DNA of 64,000 nucleotides. Origin: Flavobacterium gawalongense. GTDB lineage: Bacteria; Bacteroidota; Bacteroidia; Flavobacteriales; Flavobacteriaceae. The notes below the pieces were generated by a model, which was not told the DNA's origin, made no database searches, and saw only the letters and a list, made by a program, of their open reading frames with translations. Below, in pieces: positions 48,417-57,170 of this stretch. The stretch is from contig NZ_VJZP01000013.1 in assembly GCF_007097265.1 (NCBI RefSeq), positions 1-64,000 of the forward strand, in the 5' to 3' direction. Every line of letters begins with the position of its first letter. Position 1 is the first letter of the stretch. A program made the translations under genes and the position numbers.

Positions 48417-48450
48417 AAAAAGGAAGCCTCATTTACGAGACTTCCTTTTT
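48417..48450. terminator. Terminator after tkt-tal, bidirectional
   Basis: An A-run and AAGGAAG...CTC pair with GAG...CTTCCTT (48419-48429 with 48436-48446, one mismatch), then a T-run. It can also serve the regulator gene arriving from the right (stop at 48520). Confidence 0.75.
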
Positions 48451-48519
48451 TATTTCTTAAAATTCTGAAGCTAATTTCTTATTCCAAAAGTTGATTTGGG
48501 ATTCAGAATCTAAAACTAT

Positions 48520-49209
48520 TTATAAATTCAAAACAAAATCATTCAATAATTTTGCATCATATTTTTCTTTGTCAAACGTATACAGATAAGACCCTTTTCT
48601 GGAGGACATCATGTCTTTTTCATCTAATTTCACAAGAATATCTAACGAGTTTATCTTGCTGATAAAATTTCTCTTATCCAGTTCTTTACTTAAAATGGCT
48701 TCGTATAATTCCAGCAATTGGCGCATGGTAAATTTTTCCGGCAAAAGCTCAAATCCAACAGGTTTTATAGACGTTCTATAACGCAATCTTCTAATGGCGT
48801 GTTCTACCATAGAATCATGGTCAAAAATTAATTTAGGAGCTTGAGCAATACTAAACCATTGTGCATGATAGTTTTGTGTCAACTCTTCGTTGTGATTCTC
48901 AATATTAATTAATGCATAATAAGCTACCGAAATAGTTCTTTCGACAGGGTCACGATTTATTTCACTGTAAGCATATAGTTGCTCCATATAGATGTCCTGA
49001 AGACCCGTATACCGATCAAGAATTCTAATTGCCGCAGTGTCTAATACTTCTTCTTTTTTAAGAAATCCTCCTATTAAAGACCACTTCCCTTTTTCAGGTT
49101 CAAAATCTCTCTTTATTAAAAGTATTTTTAAACCTTCCTCATCAAATCCGAAAATGATACAATCTACTGCTAATAAAACCTTGTCAGCAGAACTATAACT
49201 ATTTAACAT
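48520..49209 (-). CDS. NrtR/AraR-type regulator (Nudix-like domain plus winged helix), copy 2
   Basis: A 229-residue paralogue of the regulator at 23854-24558. The Nudix box (residues 48-70, GFLKKEEVLDTAAIRILDRYTGL) keeps G, the first E, R and G; the catalytic Glu positions are I63, R66 and Y67, so it should be a ligand sensor. The winged helix begins near LPEKFTMRQLLELYEAI. Context matches AraR: tkt-tal on one side and a SusCD locus on the other. A motif (AAATGT-N7-ACACTTA type) lies 54 bases before its start and recurs at four more places around its likely targets, which suggests autoregulation. L-arabinose or a similar pentose is the expected effector (inference). Confidence 0.88.
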   Translation of the reverse strand: MLNSYSSADKVLLAVDCIIFGFDEEGLKILLIKRDFEPEKGKWSLIGGFLKKEEVLDTAAIRILDRYTGLQDIYMEQLYAYSEINRDPVERTISVAYYALINIENHNEELTQNYHAQWFSIAQAPKLIFDHDSMVEHAIRRLRYRTSIKPVGFELLPEKFTMRQLLELYEAILSKELDKRNFISKINSLDILVKLDEKDMMSSRKGSYLYTFDKEKYDAKLLNDFVLNL

Positions 49210-49262
49210 ACTCCATTTTTTAGGGTAAATATATAAACTTCCTTATAGGTTTCATAATTTAT

Positions 49263-49282
49263 TAATGTAGATTTTACACTTA
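49263..49282. promoter_or_regulatory. Operator-like motif upstream of regulator 2
   Basis: TAATGT, seven bases, then ACACTTA, 54 bases before the regulator start codon. One of five copies; its position suggests autoregulation. Confidence 0.5.
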
Positions 49283-49681
49283 GCAAGCTTAAAAGAAAAA
49301 AATAACAGCCTTAAATCGGTATAAAATAAGATGTTAGAAACTTTATTAAAAACAACAATTTGCGTTATTCTGAATGCTTTTATAAGGAGCAAAATAGATT
49401 AATAAATGCATATTTTTTTTCTATTTCGATCGATTGAGATGATTAGCAACGATTTATTGGTTTGAAATCTGGTTCATTTACTGAAAAGCACAAGCTATAA
49501 ACAAGACTTTTTTTACAATATCGCTCTGATTTATAGTTTAAAAAGTAACTATTCAAATGTTTTTTTGAAATAATTAAGAACGTTGATTTTTTATATAATT
49601 GTTTGTTTTTTGAACTAAAGCGTTAACTTAACACAAAGTAATTGTAAAAAACTGCTTTTTTTTTACAAAATCACAATATTT

Positions 49682-49701
49682 AAATGTTGTTTTTACACTT
49701 A
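49682..49701 (+). promoter_or_regulatory. Second (upstream) operator-like motif before susC
   Basis: AAATGT, seven bases, then ACACTTA, 99 bases before the copy at 49781. It has no good -7 element beside it, so it looks like an extra operator rather than a promoter. Such a pair could support looping. Confidence 0.5.
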
Positions 49702-49746
49702 ATTTACAACATCTCTTTTTTTTTGCTATTTTTTTTATCATATTAA

Positions 49747-49779
49747 TTTGTTTTTGTAGATTTTTTTTAATTAAATTTA
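49747..49779 (+). promoter_or_regulatory. Promoter of the second susC-susD locus
   Basis: TTTG (49747-49750), 21 bases, then TAAATTTA (49772-49779). The sequence from 49742 to 49806 is nearly identical to 59556-59619 upstream of the GH27 gene. Confidence 0.6.
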
Positions 49780-49780
49780 C

Positions 49781-49800
49781 AAATGTAAAATACACACTTA
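49781..49800 (+). promoter_or_regulatory. Operator-like motif at the susC promoter
   Basis: AAATGT, seven bases, then ACACTTA, directly after the -7 element. A smaller palindrome, TTTACA-AA-TGTAAA (49776-49789), overlaps both. Confidence 0.55.
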
Positions 49801-49823
49801 TAAATTAACCAAAACTAAACAGA

Positions 49824-52800
49824 ATGAAAACAAACAAAAGATTATTCTATTATTGCAATTTTTTATTGCCAAAAAGAGAATGGTTATTAGCAATAATAGC
49901 TATGCTATTTTCATCTTATACAATGTCTGCTCAACAAGATAAGATTATCACAGGAATTGTTACTTCCGCAACAGATGCAATGCCATTGCCAGGGGTTAAT
50001 ATTACAATAAAAGGAACTCCCACTGGAATTGTTACTGGCGTTAACGGTGACTATTCTATAAAAGCTACATCTAACGATGTTCTTGTTTTTTCCTATATAG
50101 GGCATTTAAATCAAGAAGTAACTGTTGGGAACAAATCTCAAGTGAATATTGCTTTAAAAAGTGAGCTTACTTCACTAACTGAGGTTATTGTAGTGGGTTA
50201 TGGTAAACAGAAAAAAAAGACATTGACTGGAGCTGTATCAATGGTTCAGGGAAAGGATTTAGTAAAATCGCCTGTTACCAATGTTAGTCAGTCCATTGGA
50301 GGTCGTGTACCCGGAGTAGTCGCTATTTCTGGAACAGGAGAACCAGGTTCTGATGGAGTTACACTTAGAGTTAGAGGTGTTAATACATTTGGAAATTCAT
50401 CACCACTTATTGTCGTTGATGGTGTAGCTGGACGTTCACTAGAACGAATAGACCCAAGTACAATTGATAATATTTCCGTTTTGAAAGATGCTTCTGCCGC
50501 AATATATGGAGCTCAGGCTGCTAACGGAGTTATACTAATTACCACAAAAAGGGGTACTAGTGGAAAACCAAAGGTAAGTTTATCTTTTAATCAAGGATTT
50601 TCAGGGCCTACTATACTTCCAAAAATGGCTAGTTCATCTGAGTACGCTACTCTTCTCAATGAAATTGATAAATATGCATCCCGAACTGAAAGGTTTACAG
50701 CTGATGAAATTCAAAAGTTCAGTGATGGGTCAGATCCGCTACGTTATCCTAATACTGACTGGTTTAAAGAAACACTAAAACCTTGGTCTGCTCAAAATTA
50801 CGCGAATTTATCTGTTAGTGGAGGATCTGATGTCGTTAAATATTTTGTAAACCTTTCACAAAAATCACAGGATGGATTTTATCGTAATAGTGCGACAAAA
50901 TATAAACAGACCGATTTTAGATCAAATCTTGACATTAAAGTTAATGATTATGTCAATCTTACTTTTGATTTAAATGCAAGTTTAGAAGACCGTAATTACC
51001 CAACCCGTTCTGCACAGAGCATTTTTAGAATGGTAATGCGAGGTAAACCAAATTTATTGGCTTATTGGCCAAATGGTTTGCCTGGACCAGATATTGAATT
51101 TGGAGATAACCCCGTTGTGACTGCAACAGATGCCACTGGTTATGACAAAGATAAAAGATATAATTTAAATTCAAATTTAGGGATTGACATAAAAGTACCA
51201 GGGATCGATGGACTTACGTTTAAAGGAAAAGCTTCAGTAGATAAAGGCTACCGATTTGATAAAAGATGGGAGACACCTTGGACATTATATTCATGGGATG
51301 GTTCGTCTCTTGATGCTCAAGGAGAACCTGTACTTCTTCCAGGACAAAAAGGATTTTCTGACGCAAGGCTTACTGAAACATTTAACGATTCTCAAAATAT
51401 AACCTTAAACGGTTTATTAAACTACAGCAAAACTATTAATGAAAACCATGATATTAATTTTCTAGTTGGTGCTGAAAAAATAACAAGCAAAGGTGATTAT
51501 TTTAGCGCTTATAGAAGAAATTATGTTTCAACAGCAATCGACCAATTATTTGCAGGAGGACAGAAAGATATAAGCAATAATGGATCAGCTTCCGAAGAAG
51601 CACGTCTTAGCTATTTAGGAAGAGTAAATTATAGTTTTAAGAATAAATATTTAGCAGAATTTGTATGGAGATACCAAGGATCCTACATTTTTGACAAATC
51701 AAGCAGATATGGATTCTTCCCTGGCGTATCATTAGGATATGTCCTCTCTGAAGAAAAATTCTGGAAAGATAATGTTAGTTTTATCAGTTTTGCTAAACTA
51801 AGGGCTTCTGCAGGAAAAACAGGTAATGATTTAATTAACCCTTACCAATATCTTGCATCGTACTCCGTAAATAATTTAGTATATATCTCGAATGGAGGAA
51901 GTACTTTAGAACAAGGTCTTTATGAAGGAGTTTTGCCTAACACAGGTGTAACTTGGGAAACAGCGATTCAGAAAAACATAGGTATTGATGCTGACTTTTT
52001 AAATGGGGATTTGACTCTTACTGCAGATTATTTTATAAACTTAAGAAAGGACATACTATGGAAAAGAAATGCATCTATACCAACATCTGCTGGACTAACG
52101 CTACCTGATGAAAATATAGGAAAAGTAGAAAACAAAGGAATAGACTTTAATATTGTTTATAAACATAAGATTAACGACTTTAAATACAGTATTGGCTTTA
52201 ATAGTCTTTTTGCAAAAAATAAGATATTGTTTTGGGATGAAGCTCCAGGAGCTATTGCGTATCAGCAAACAACCGGAAGACCAATAGGCGCACAACTTTT
52301 ATATAATTCAATCGGTGTATTTAAAGACCAAGCTGCTGTAGATGCTTACCCTCATTGGCAAGGAGCCAGACCAGGAGATGTTATTTTTGAAGATGTTAAT
52401 AAAGATAATGTTATTGATGCAAATGATAAGGTTAGATTTGATAAAAGCGGTACGCCAACTTTTACTGGTGGTCTTAATTTAGATTTTAGCTATAAAGGAT
52501 TTGATTTGGGTATATTGTTACAGGGAGCAACAGGTGGTGTGTTTTACGAATCAACAGAATCTGGTGAATTAGGAAATTTCCTTAAAAGCTTTTACGATAA
52601 TAGATGGACAGAAGCAAACCCTAACAGTGAACATCCAAGAACATTTAACCGAAGTAATGAATACTGGGTTGCAAACGGAAACACCTATTGGTTGCATAAA
52701 ACAGATTATATAAGAGTAAAAAATATTGAACTAGGCTACACATTGCCTGAAACCTTAACAAGCAAAGCAAACTTTCAAAAGGTTAGAATTTATGTAAGTG

Positions 52801-52922
52801 CATTTAATTTCCTAACCTATAGTCCTGACATGAAAGACTTTGATCCAGAAAATGTCTCTGGTAACGGACAGAATTATCCTCTTAACAAAGTTGTAAATTT
52901 TGGATTTAATATAAATTTTTAA
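49824..52922 (+). CDS. SusC-like TonB-dependent receptor, copy 2
   Basis: A 1032-residue outer-membrane transporter. A signal peptide (ending YTMSAQ) is followed by a carboxypeptidase-D-like domain (ITGIVTSATDAMPLPGVNITIKGT), the TonB-box region TEVIVVGYGKQKKKTLTGAV, the plug (RVRGVNTFGNSSPLIVVDG) and a barrel ending NKVVNFGFNINF. It is only distantly similar to copy 1, so it should import a different oligosaccharide. susD follows after 10 bases. The promoter carries two operator-like motifs. Confidence 0.96.
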   Translation: MKTNKRLFYYCNFLLPKREWLLAIIAMLFSSYTMSAQQDKIITGIVTSATDAMPLPGVNITIKGTPTGIVTGVNGDYSIKATSNDVLVFSYIGHLNQEVTVGNKSQVNIALKSELTSLTEVIVVGYGKQKKKTLTGAVSMVQGKDLVKSPVTNVSQSIGGRVPGVVAISGTGEPGSDGVTLRVRGVNTFGNSSPLIVVDGVAGRSLERIDPSTIDNISVLKDASAAIYGAQAANGVILITTKRGTSGKPKVSLSFNQGFSGPTILPKMASSSEYATLLNEIDKYASRTERFTADEIQKFSDGSDPLRYPNTDWFKETLKPWSAQNYANLSVSGGSDVVKYFVNLSQKSQDGFYRNSATKYKQTDFRSNLDIKVNDYVNLTFDLNASLEDRNYPTRSAQSIFRMVMRGKPNLLAYWPNGLPGPDIEFGDNPVVTATDATGYDKDKRYNLNSNLGIDIKVPGIDGLTFKGKASVDKGYRFDKRWETPWTLYSWDGSSLDAQGEPVLLPGQKGFSDARLTETFNDSQNITLNGLLNYSKTINENHDINFLVGAEKITSKGDYFSAYRRNYVSTAIDQLFAGGQKDISNNGSASEEARLSYLGRVNYSFKNKYLAEFVWRYQGSYIFDKSSRYGFFPGVSLGYVLSEEKFWKDNVSFISFAKLRASAGKTGNDLINPYQYLASYSVNNLVYISNGGSTLEQGLYEGVLPNTGVTWETAIQKNIGIDADFLNGDLTLTADYFINLRKDILWKRNASIPTSAGLTLPDENIGKVENKGIDFNIVYKHKINDFKYSIGFNSLFAKNKILFWDEAPGAIAYQQTTGRPIGAQLLYNSIGVFKDQAAVDAYPHWQGARPGDVIFEDVNKDNVIDANDKVRFDKSGTPTFTGGLNLDFSYKGFDLGILLQGATGGVFYESTESGELGNFLKSFYDNRWTEANPNSEHPRTFNRSNEYWVANGNTYWLHKTDYIRVKNIELGYTLPETLTSKANFQKVRIYVSAFNFLTYSPDMKDFDPENVSGNGQNYPLNKVVNFGFNINF

Positions 52923-52932
52923 AAAGATAGTA

Positions 52933-54708
52933 ATGAAAAATATAAAAACAATAATTTTATTGGTCTTTCTTGGAACTTTTGTTTCATGTAATGACGATTT
53001 TTTGGATGTGGTACCATCAGACAGATATTCTGATGCTGCTGTATGGCAGGATCCTGCTTTGATAAAAGCCTACGTTAGCGATATCTACAGAGGTCTACCA
53101 GAAGGTTTTGAAAATGTAACATTAGCTTCATTAAGTGATGATGCATTAGATACATGGCAATTTGATAGCGATCCTATTGTAAAAAGCGAAATTAATCCCA
53201 GCTATTTGGCTATTTTTTCATCAGATCATTGGAACATTAGCTTTAGAAATTATAGCTGGCCTAATCTTTATAAGAACATAAGATCATGCAATATTTTTCT
53301 TGACAATATGGCTAATTCAAACCTTACAAGTCCAGAAATTGCACAGTTAAGAGGTGAGGTACTATATTTAAGAGCTCATTATTATAGTACATTGGTTAGT
53401 CTTTATGGAGGCGTCCCTCTTATTGATAAAGCCTTTACTTCTAATGATGATTTATTGACTCCTCGTAGCACATTTGAGGATTGTATTAAATTTATAGTTA
53501 AAGATCTGGACGATGCAGCTGCTATATTACCAATTAGTGGTGACAAAGCTAGAGCAACTAAAGGGGCTGCACTTGGGTTAAAATCAAGAATATTAACTTA
53601 TGCAGCCAGTGACTTGTTTAATTCTAACGGATCATGGACATCCGGTTATGCAAATAATGAATTAATTGGATACACTTCGGGAACTCAAACTGAACGTTGG
53701 CAAGCTGCAAAAAATGCATCCAAGGCTGTAATTGATCTTGGAATTTATGATCTATTTGGAGGAACAAATCCTGGTTCTCAAGAAGCTGCTATAGATAATT
53801 ATAAAAAACTTTTTATAAATAATGGCAATCAAGAGGATATGCTATTAACATTTGTAGATAATATAAATTATACTAATTGGGACTCTTCCAATCCAGGTTT
53901 GTTCACTGGACCAAACGGCTATCATAACTGGGGTGGTTCTTCCCCTCTTGGGCAACTGGTTGATTCATATGAGATGAATGACGGGACAAAATTTGATTGG
54001 AATAATCCAACACAAAAGATAGCTCCCTATGAAAATAGAGATCCAAGATTTTATGCCAATATTTTATATGATGGGGCTAAATGGAGAGAAAGACCAGATG
54101 ATGTGAAAGCAGCTGATCCATTAGGGATTATCCAAACTGGAAAATATCAGCAAGCGAATGGTACATTCGTACCTGGGCTTGATACTCGACAAGGACCGAT
54201 TGAAGATTGGAATGGTTCTTACACAGGGTATTATACAAGAAAATTTATTGATCCTTCTATAAACCATCAATATGTAAAACAAAAATTGCCTTGGAGACAA
54301 ATGAGGTATGCTGAAATTCTTTTGAACTATGCTGAAGCATGTTTAGGGCTTGGACAAGAAACTGAGGCTAAACAGTATATAAACATGATCAGATCAAGAG
54401 CTGGTATGCCGAATGTCCCAACTAGTGAATCTGGACAAACATTAGTAAACAGGTTTAGAAATGAAAGACGTATAGAGTTGTCTTATGAACAACAACGATA
54501 TTTTGATGTTCGTCGTTGGATGATTGCTCCAAACGTACTCACTAATGCTCAAGGCGTTAGTATTATTTACCCATATGGCTCAACAAAACCGACCTATTCT
54601 ACAATAGAAGTTAGAAACAGATCATGGATTAATAAGTCATATCTTCTTCCTATTACGCAAGATGAAATGAATAGAAATAAAAATTTGATTCAAAACCCTG
54701 GGTATTAG
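52933..54708 (+). CDS. SusD-like nutrient-binding lipoprotein, copy 2
   Basis: A 591-residue RagB/SusD-family surface lipoprotein with lipobox Cys at C19 (GTFVSCNDD). Family blocks are LRGEVLYLRAHYYSTLVSLYGGVPLI in the N-terminal half, and MRYAEILLNYAEACLGLG and RIELSYEQQRYFDVRRWM in the C-terminal half. It is 86 residues longer than copy 1. It works with the SusC-like channel directly upstream. A short stem and T-run follow, which could reduce read-through into the GH42 genes. Confidence 0.95.
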   Translation: MKNIKTIILLVFLGTFVSCNDDFLDVVPSDRYSDAAVWQDPALIKAYVSDIYRGLPEGFENVTLASLSDDALDTWQFDSDPIVKSEINPSYLAIFSSDHWNISFRNYSWPNLYKNIRSCNIFLDNMANSNLTSPEIAQLRGEVLYLRAHYYSTLVSLYGGVPLIDKAFTSNDDLLTPRSTFEDCIKFIVKDLDDAAAILPISGDKARATKGAALGLKSRILTYAASDLFNSNGSWTSGYANNELIGYTSGTQTERWQAAKNASKAVIDLGIYDLFGGTNPGSQEAAIDNYKKLFINNGNQEDMLLTFVDNINYTNWDSSNPGLFTGPNGYHNWGGSSPLGQLVDSYEMNDGTKFDWNNPTQKIAPYENRDPRFYANILYDGAKWRERPDDVKAADPLGIIQTGKYQQANGTFVPGLDTRQGPIEDWNGSYTGYYTRKFIDPSINHQYVKQKLPWRQMRYAEILLNYAEACLGLGQETEAKQYINMIRSRAGMPNVPTSESGQTLVNRFRNERRIELSYEQQRYFDVRRWMIAPNVLTNAQGVSIIYPYGSTKPTYSTIEVRNRSWINKSYLLPITQDEMNRNKNLIQNPGY

Positions 54709-54736
54709 AAAATAAATTTATCAATAATTGAAATAG

Positions 54737-54774
54737 AGAGTCAATCATTAAGTTGAAAGACTCTTTATTTTTTT
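54737..54774 (+). terminator. Weak terminator or attenuator after susD
   Basis: AGAGTC (54737-54742) pairs with GACTCT (54759-54764) and a T-rich run follows. With only six pairs and a 16-base loop it is probably leaky, lowering expression of the GH42 genes relative to susCD. Confidence 0.5.
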
Positions 54775-54787
54775 AAATTATGAAATT

Positions 54788-56881
54788 ATGAAAACAATTC
54801 GATTCTTATTATTATTTGCATTATTTCCTTATTACATAAATGCTCAATCATTTGTTCCTGATAACATACTCTATGGTGTAGCTTATTATCACGAGTATAT
54901 GCCTTCCGAACGACTGGATAAGGATGTAAAGATGATGAAAGAAGCGGGCATTTCAGTTGTCCGTATTGGAGAATCAACATGGAGTTTATATGAACCCCGT
55001 GAAGGAGAATTTGAATTCGCTTGGCTAGATCGTATTATCGATAAATTTCATGAAGCTGGCATTAAAGTAATTTTAGGAACACCAACATATTCAATACCTG
55101 CCTGGTTATGGCACAAACATCCAGAAGTCTTAATTGATTTTAAAAATGGAGCAAAAGCAAAATATGGGATTAGGCAAAATATGGATATTACAAATCCTAC
55201 TTATTTATTTTATTCGGAACGGATCATCCGTAAAATGATGGAACATTTTACTTCACATCCAGGAATTATTGGTTATCAAGTAGACAACGAAACAACTTCA
55301 AGAGGAGTTAATAACTACGATTTTCAAGTAAGTTTTGTAAATTATCTTAAAAAAAAATACAAAACACCACAAAATCTTAACAAAATATGGGGTCTTAATT
55401 ATTGGGGGATGACTATCGATAGCTGGGAAGAGGTACCTCCTAGAGACGGTGTAACAAACACAGGTTATAAATTAGACTGGGCACGTTTTAACCGAATTGC
55501 TGTTGCTGATTTTCTAAAATGGCAATCTGGAATAGTTCAGGAATACAAACGTAAGGATCAGTTTATTACCCATTGTTTTATGCCATCTGTCCAAGATGTT
55601 GATCAATTAGAAAGTGCTGCAAAAATGGATGTAATGGGGGTTAATATTTATCATGATGTACAAGATAAATTAACTGGGAATGAAATAGCCTTTTCAGGAG
55701 ATTATTTTAGATCTGTCAAAAACACAAATTATCTTGTAACTGAAACTAATGCACAAACAATTGGCTGGAATTCATCGATTCAATTCCCTCCATATCCGGG
55801 ACAATTAAGACAAAATGTATTTGCTCACATTGGTTCTGGAGCAAATATGGTTGAATATTGGCATTGGTCTTCACTTCATTACGGACAAGAAACTTACTGG
55901 AAAGGAGTACTATCGCATGACCTAGAACCCAATAGAGCCTATGGCGAAGTCACAGAAACTGCTCATGACCTAAAAAGATTTGGAAAGAAATTAGTAAACC
56001 TTAAGAAGGAAAATGAAGTAGCCATTCTTTTTAGCCATGATTCTAATGATGGTTTGAATTTTATGCCGTTTAATGGAAGTGGTTCCGCCTGGACCGATTC
56101 AGACGGTAGCGCCTATCGTAACCAATTGGTAGCTCAGTTCCACAGAGTTCTTTATCAAAACAATGTTGGTGTTGATTTTGTTTTTTCTGAAAGACCAAAT
56201 TTTGATAAATATAAACTTTTAATTATACCATCCTTATACATAGCTTCTGATGAGCTTCTTAAAAAAATCAATACTTATATAAAAAATGGAGGACATGTAA
56301 TAATGCAATTTAAAAGCGGTTTTTGTGACGAAAATTCTATGGTTCGCCCAATGTTAGCTCCAGGTCCGTTGCGTGAAGCCTGTGGATTTTATTATCAGGA
56401 ATTTTCCAATTTTAAAGAACTATCCTTAAAGGACAATCCATTTGGCGTTGAAAATAATGTTAATCTAGCTAAAGACTGGATGGAGTTCATTATTCCTGAA
56501 ACTGCAAAACCACTTGCCTTTTATGACAATCCGTTTTTTTCAAAATATCCAGCAGTTACAATAAATAACTTTGGCAAGGGAACCCTACTTTATCAAGGGT
56601 CTATATTCTCAGATGAGATTCAAACCAAGATTATTAAACAAGAGCTCACAAGAGCTGGAATTGAAAGTCCAGACTTTAATCTAAGTTGGCCTATTATTGT
56701 CAAATCGGGTACGAATGATTATGGAAATAAAGTACATTTTTACTACAACTATTCTTCTGAAGATAAGGAGTTAAAATATCCTCATGAATCTGGGAAAGAA
56801 TTAGTATCTGAGAAATCAGTTGCAAAAGGAGAAATCATTAAAATACTTCCTTGGAACGTATTAATTATTGAAGAAAAATAA
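54788..56881 (+). CDS. GH42 glycosidase, copy A, exported
   Basis: A 697-residue GH42 enzyme with a signal peptide (ending YINAQ, residue 20). The barrel (about 25-400) holds the acid/base Glu E168 in GYQVDNET and the nucleophile E319 in YLVTETNAQ. A trimerisation domain (about 415-620, with VAILFSHDSND and GGHVIMQFKSGF) and a small C-terminal beta domain follow. GH42 enzymes cleave beta-galactosides, and a few act on alpha-L-arabinopyranosides. It follows susD by 79 bases and is followed by a paralogue. The signal peptide puts it in the periplasm. Confidence 0.94.
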   Translation: MKTIRFLLLFALFPYYINAQSFVPDNILYGVAYYHEYMPSERLDKDVKMMKEAGISVVRIGESTWSLYEPREGEFEFAWLDRIIDKFHEAGIKVILGTPTYSIPAWLWHKHPEVLIDFKNGAKAKYGIRQNMDITNPTYLFYSERIIRKMMEHFTSHPGIIGYQVDNETTSRGVNNYDFQVSFVNYLKKKYKTPQNLNKIWGLNYWGMTIDSWEEVPPRDGVTNTGYKLDWARFNRIAVADFLKWQSGIVQEYKRKDQFITHCFMPSVQDVDQLESAAKMDVMGVNIYHDVQDKLTGNEIAFSGDYFRSVKNTNYLVTETNAQTIGWNSSIQFPPYPGQLRQNVFAHIGSGANMVEYWHWSSLHYGQETYWKGVLSHDLEPNRAYGEVTETAHDLKRFGKKLVNLKKENEVAILFSHDSNDGLNFMPFNGSGSAWTDSDGSAYRNQLVAQFHRVLYQNNVGVDFVFSERPNFDKYKLLIIPSLYIASDELLKKINTYIKNGGHVIMQFKSGFCDENSMVRPMLAPGPLREACGFYYQEFSNFKELSLKDNPFGVENNVNLAKDWMEFIIPETAKPLAFYDNPFFSKYPAVTINNFGKGTLLYQGSIFSDEIQTKIIKQELTRAGIESPDFNLSWPIIVKSGTNDYGNKVHFYYNYSSEDKELKYPHESGKELVSEKSVAKGEIIKILPWNVLIIEEK

Positions 56882-56937
56882 TACCTTAAGGTATGTTTAT
56901 AAGGTCTAAATTTATGGCTGTACGTCCCAATATTAAT

Positions 56938-56973
56938 AACAGACAATATTACTAGAATATTTTGTCTGTTATT
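56938..56973 (+). repeat. Inverted repeat between the GH42 genes
   Basis: AACAGACAATATT and AATATTTTGTCTGTT form a stem with a two-base bulge around ACTAG. No long T-run follows, so termination would be inefficient; a processing or stability hairpin is possible. Confidence 0.4.
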
Positions 56974-57170
56974 AATACCAATTTAAAATCAGAATTTAAA
57001 CAAATCATAGTGTTCAGAAAATTTAATTCTATTTTTGAAATCAATTAAAAAATAAAAATGGCTAACTTTTTTCAGGAAACAAACAAAAGAACAAATACCA
57101 AACTGAACATTAAACCTCCAAAAAATCATTCGTTAGAAACAAGTAATTAATTTTAAATCCTAAAACTAAA

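Larger units (their letters stand above)
49210..49823. other. 614-base divergent region between regulator 2 and susC
   Basis: It contains three copies of the operator-like motif (49263, 49682, 49781), the susC promoter (49747-49779), and a 70-base block (about 49485-49555) that is repeated upstream of the GH27 gene at about 59405-59470. No ORF or RNA gene is recognised. Confidence 0.6.
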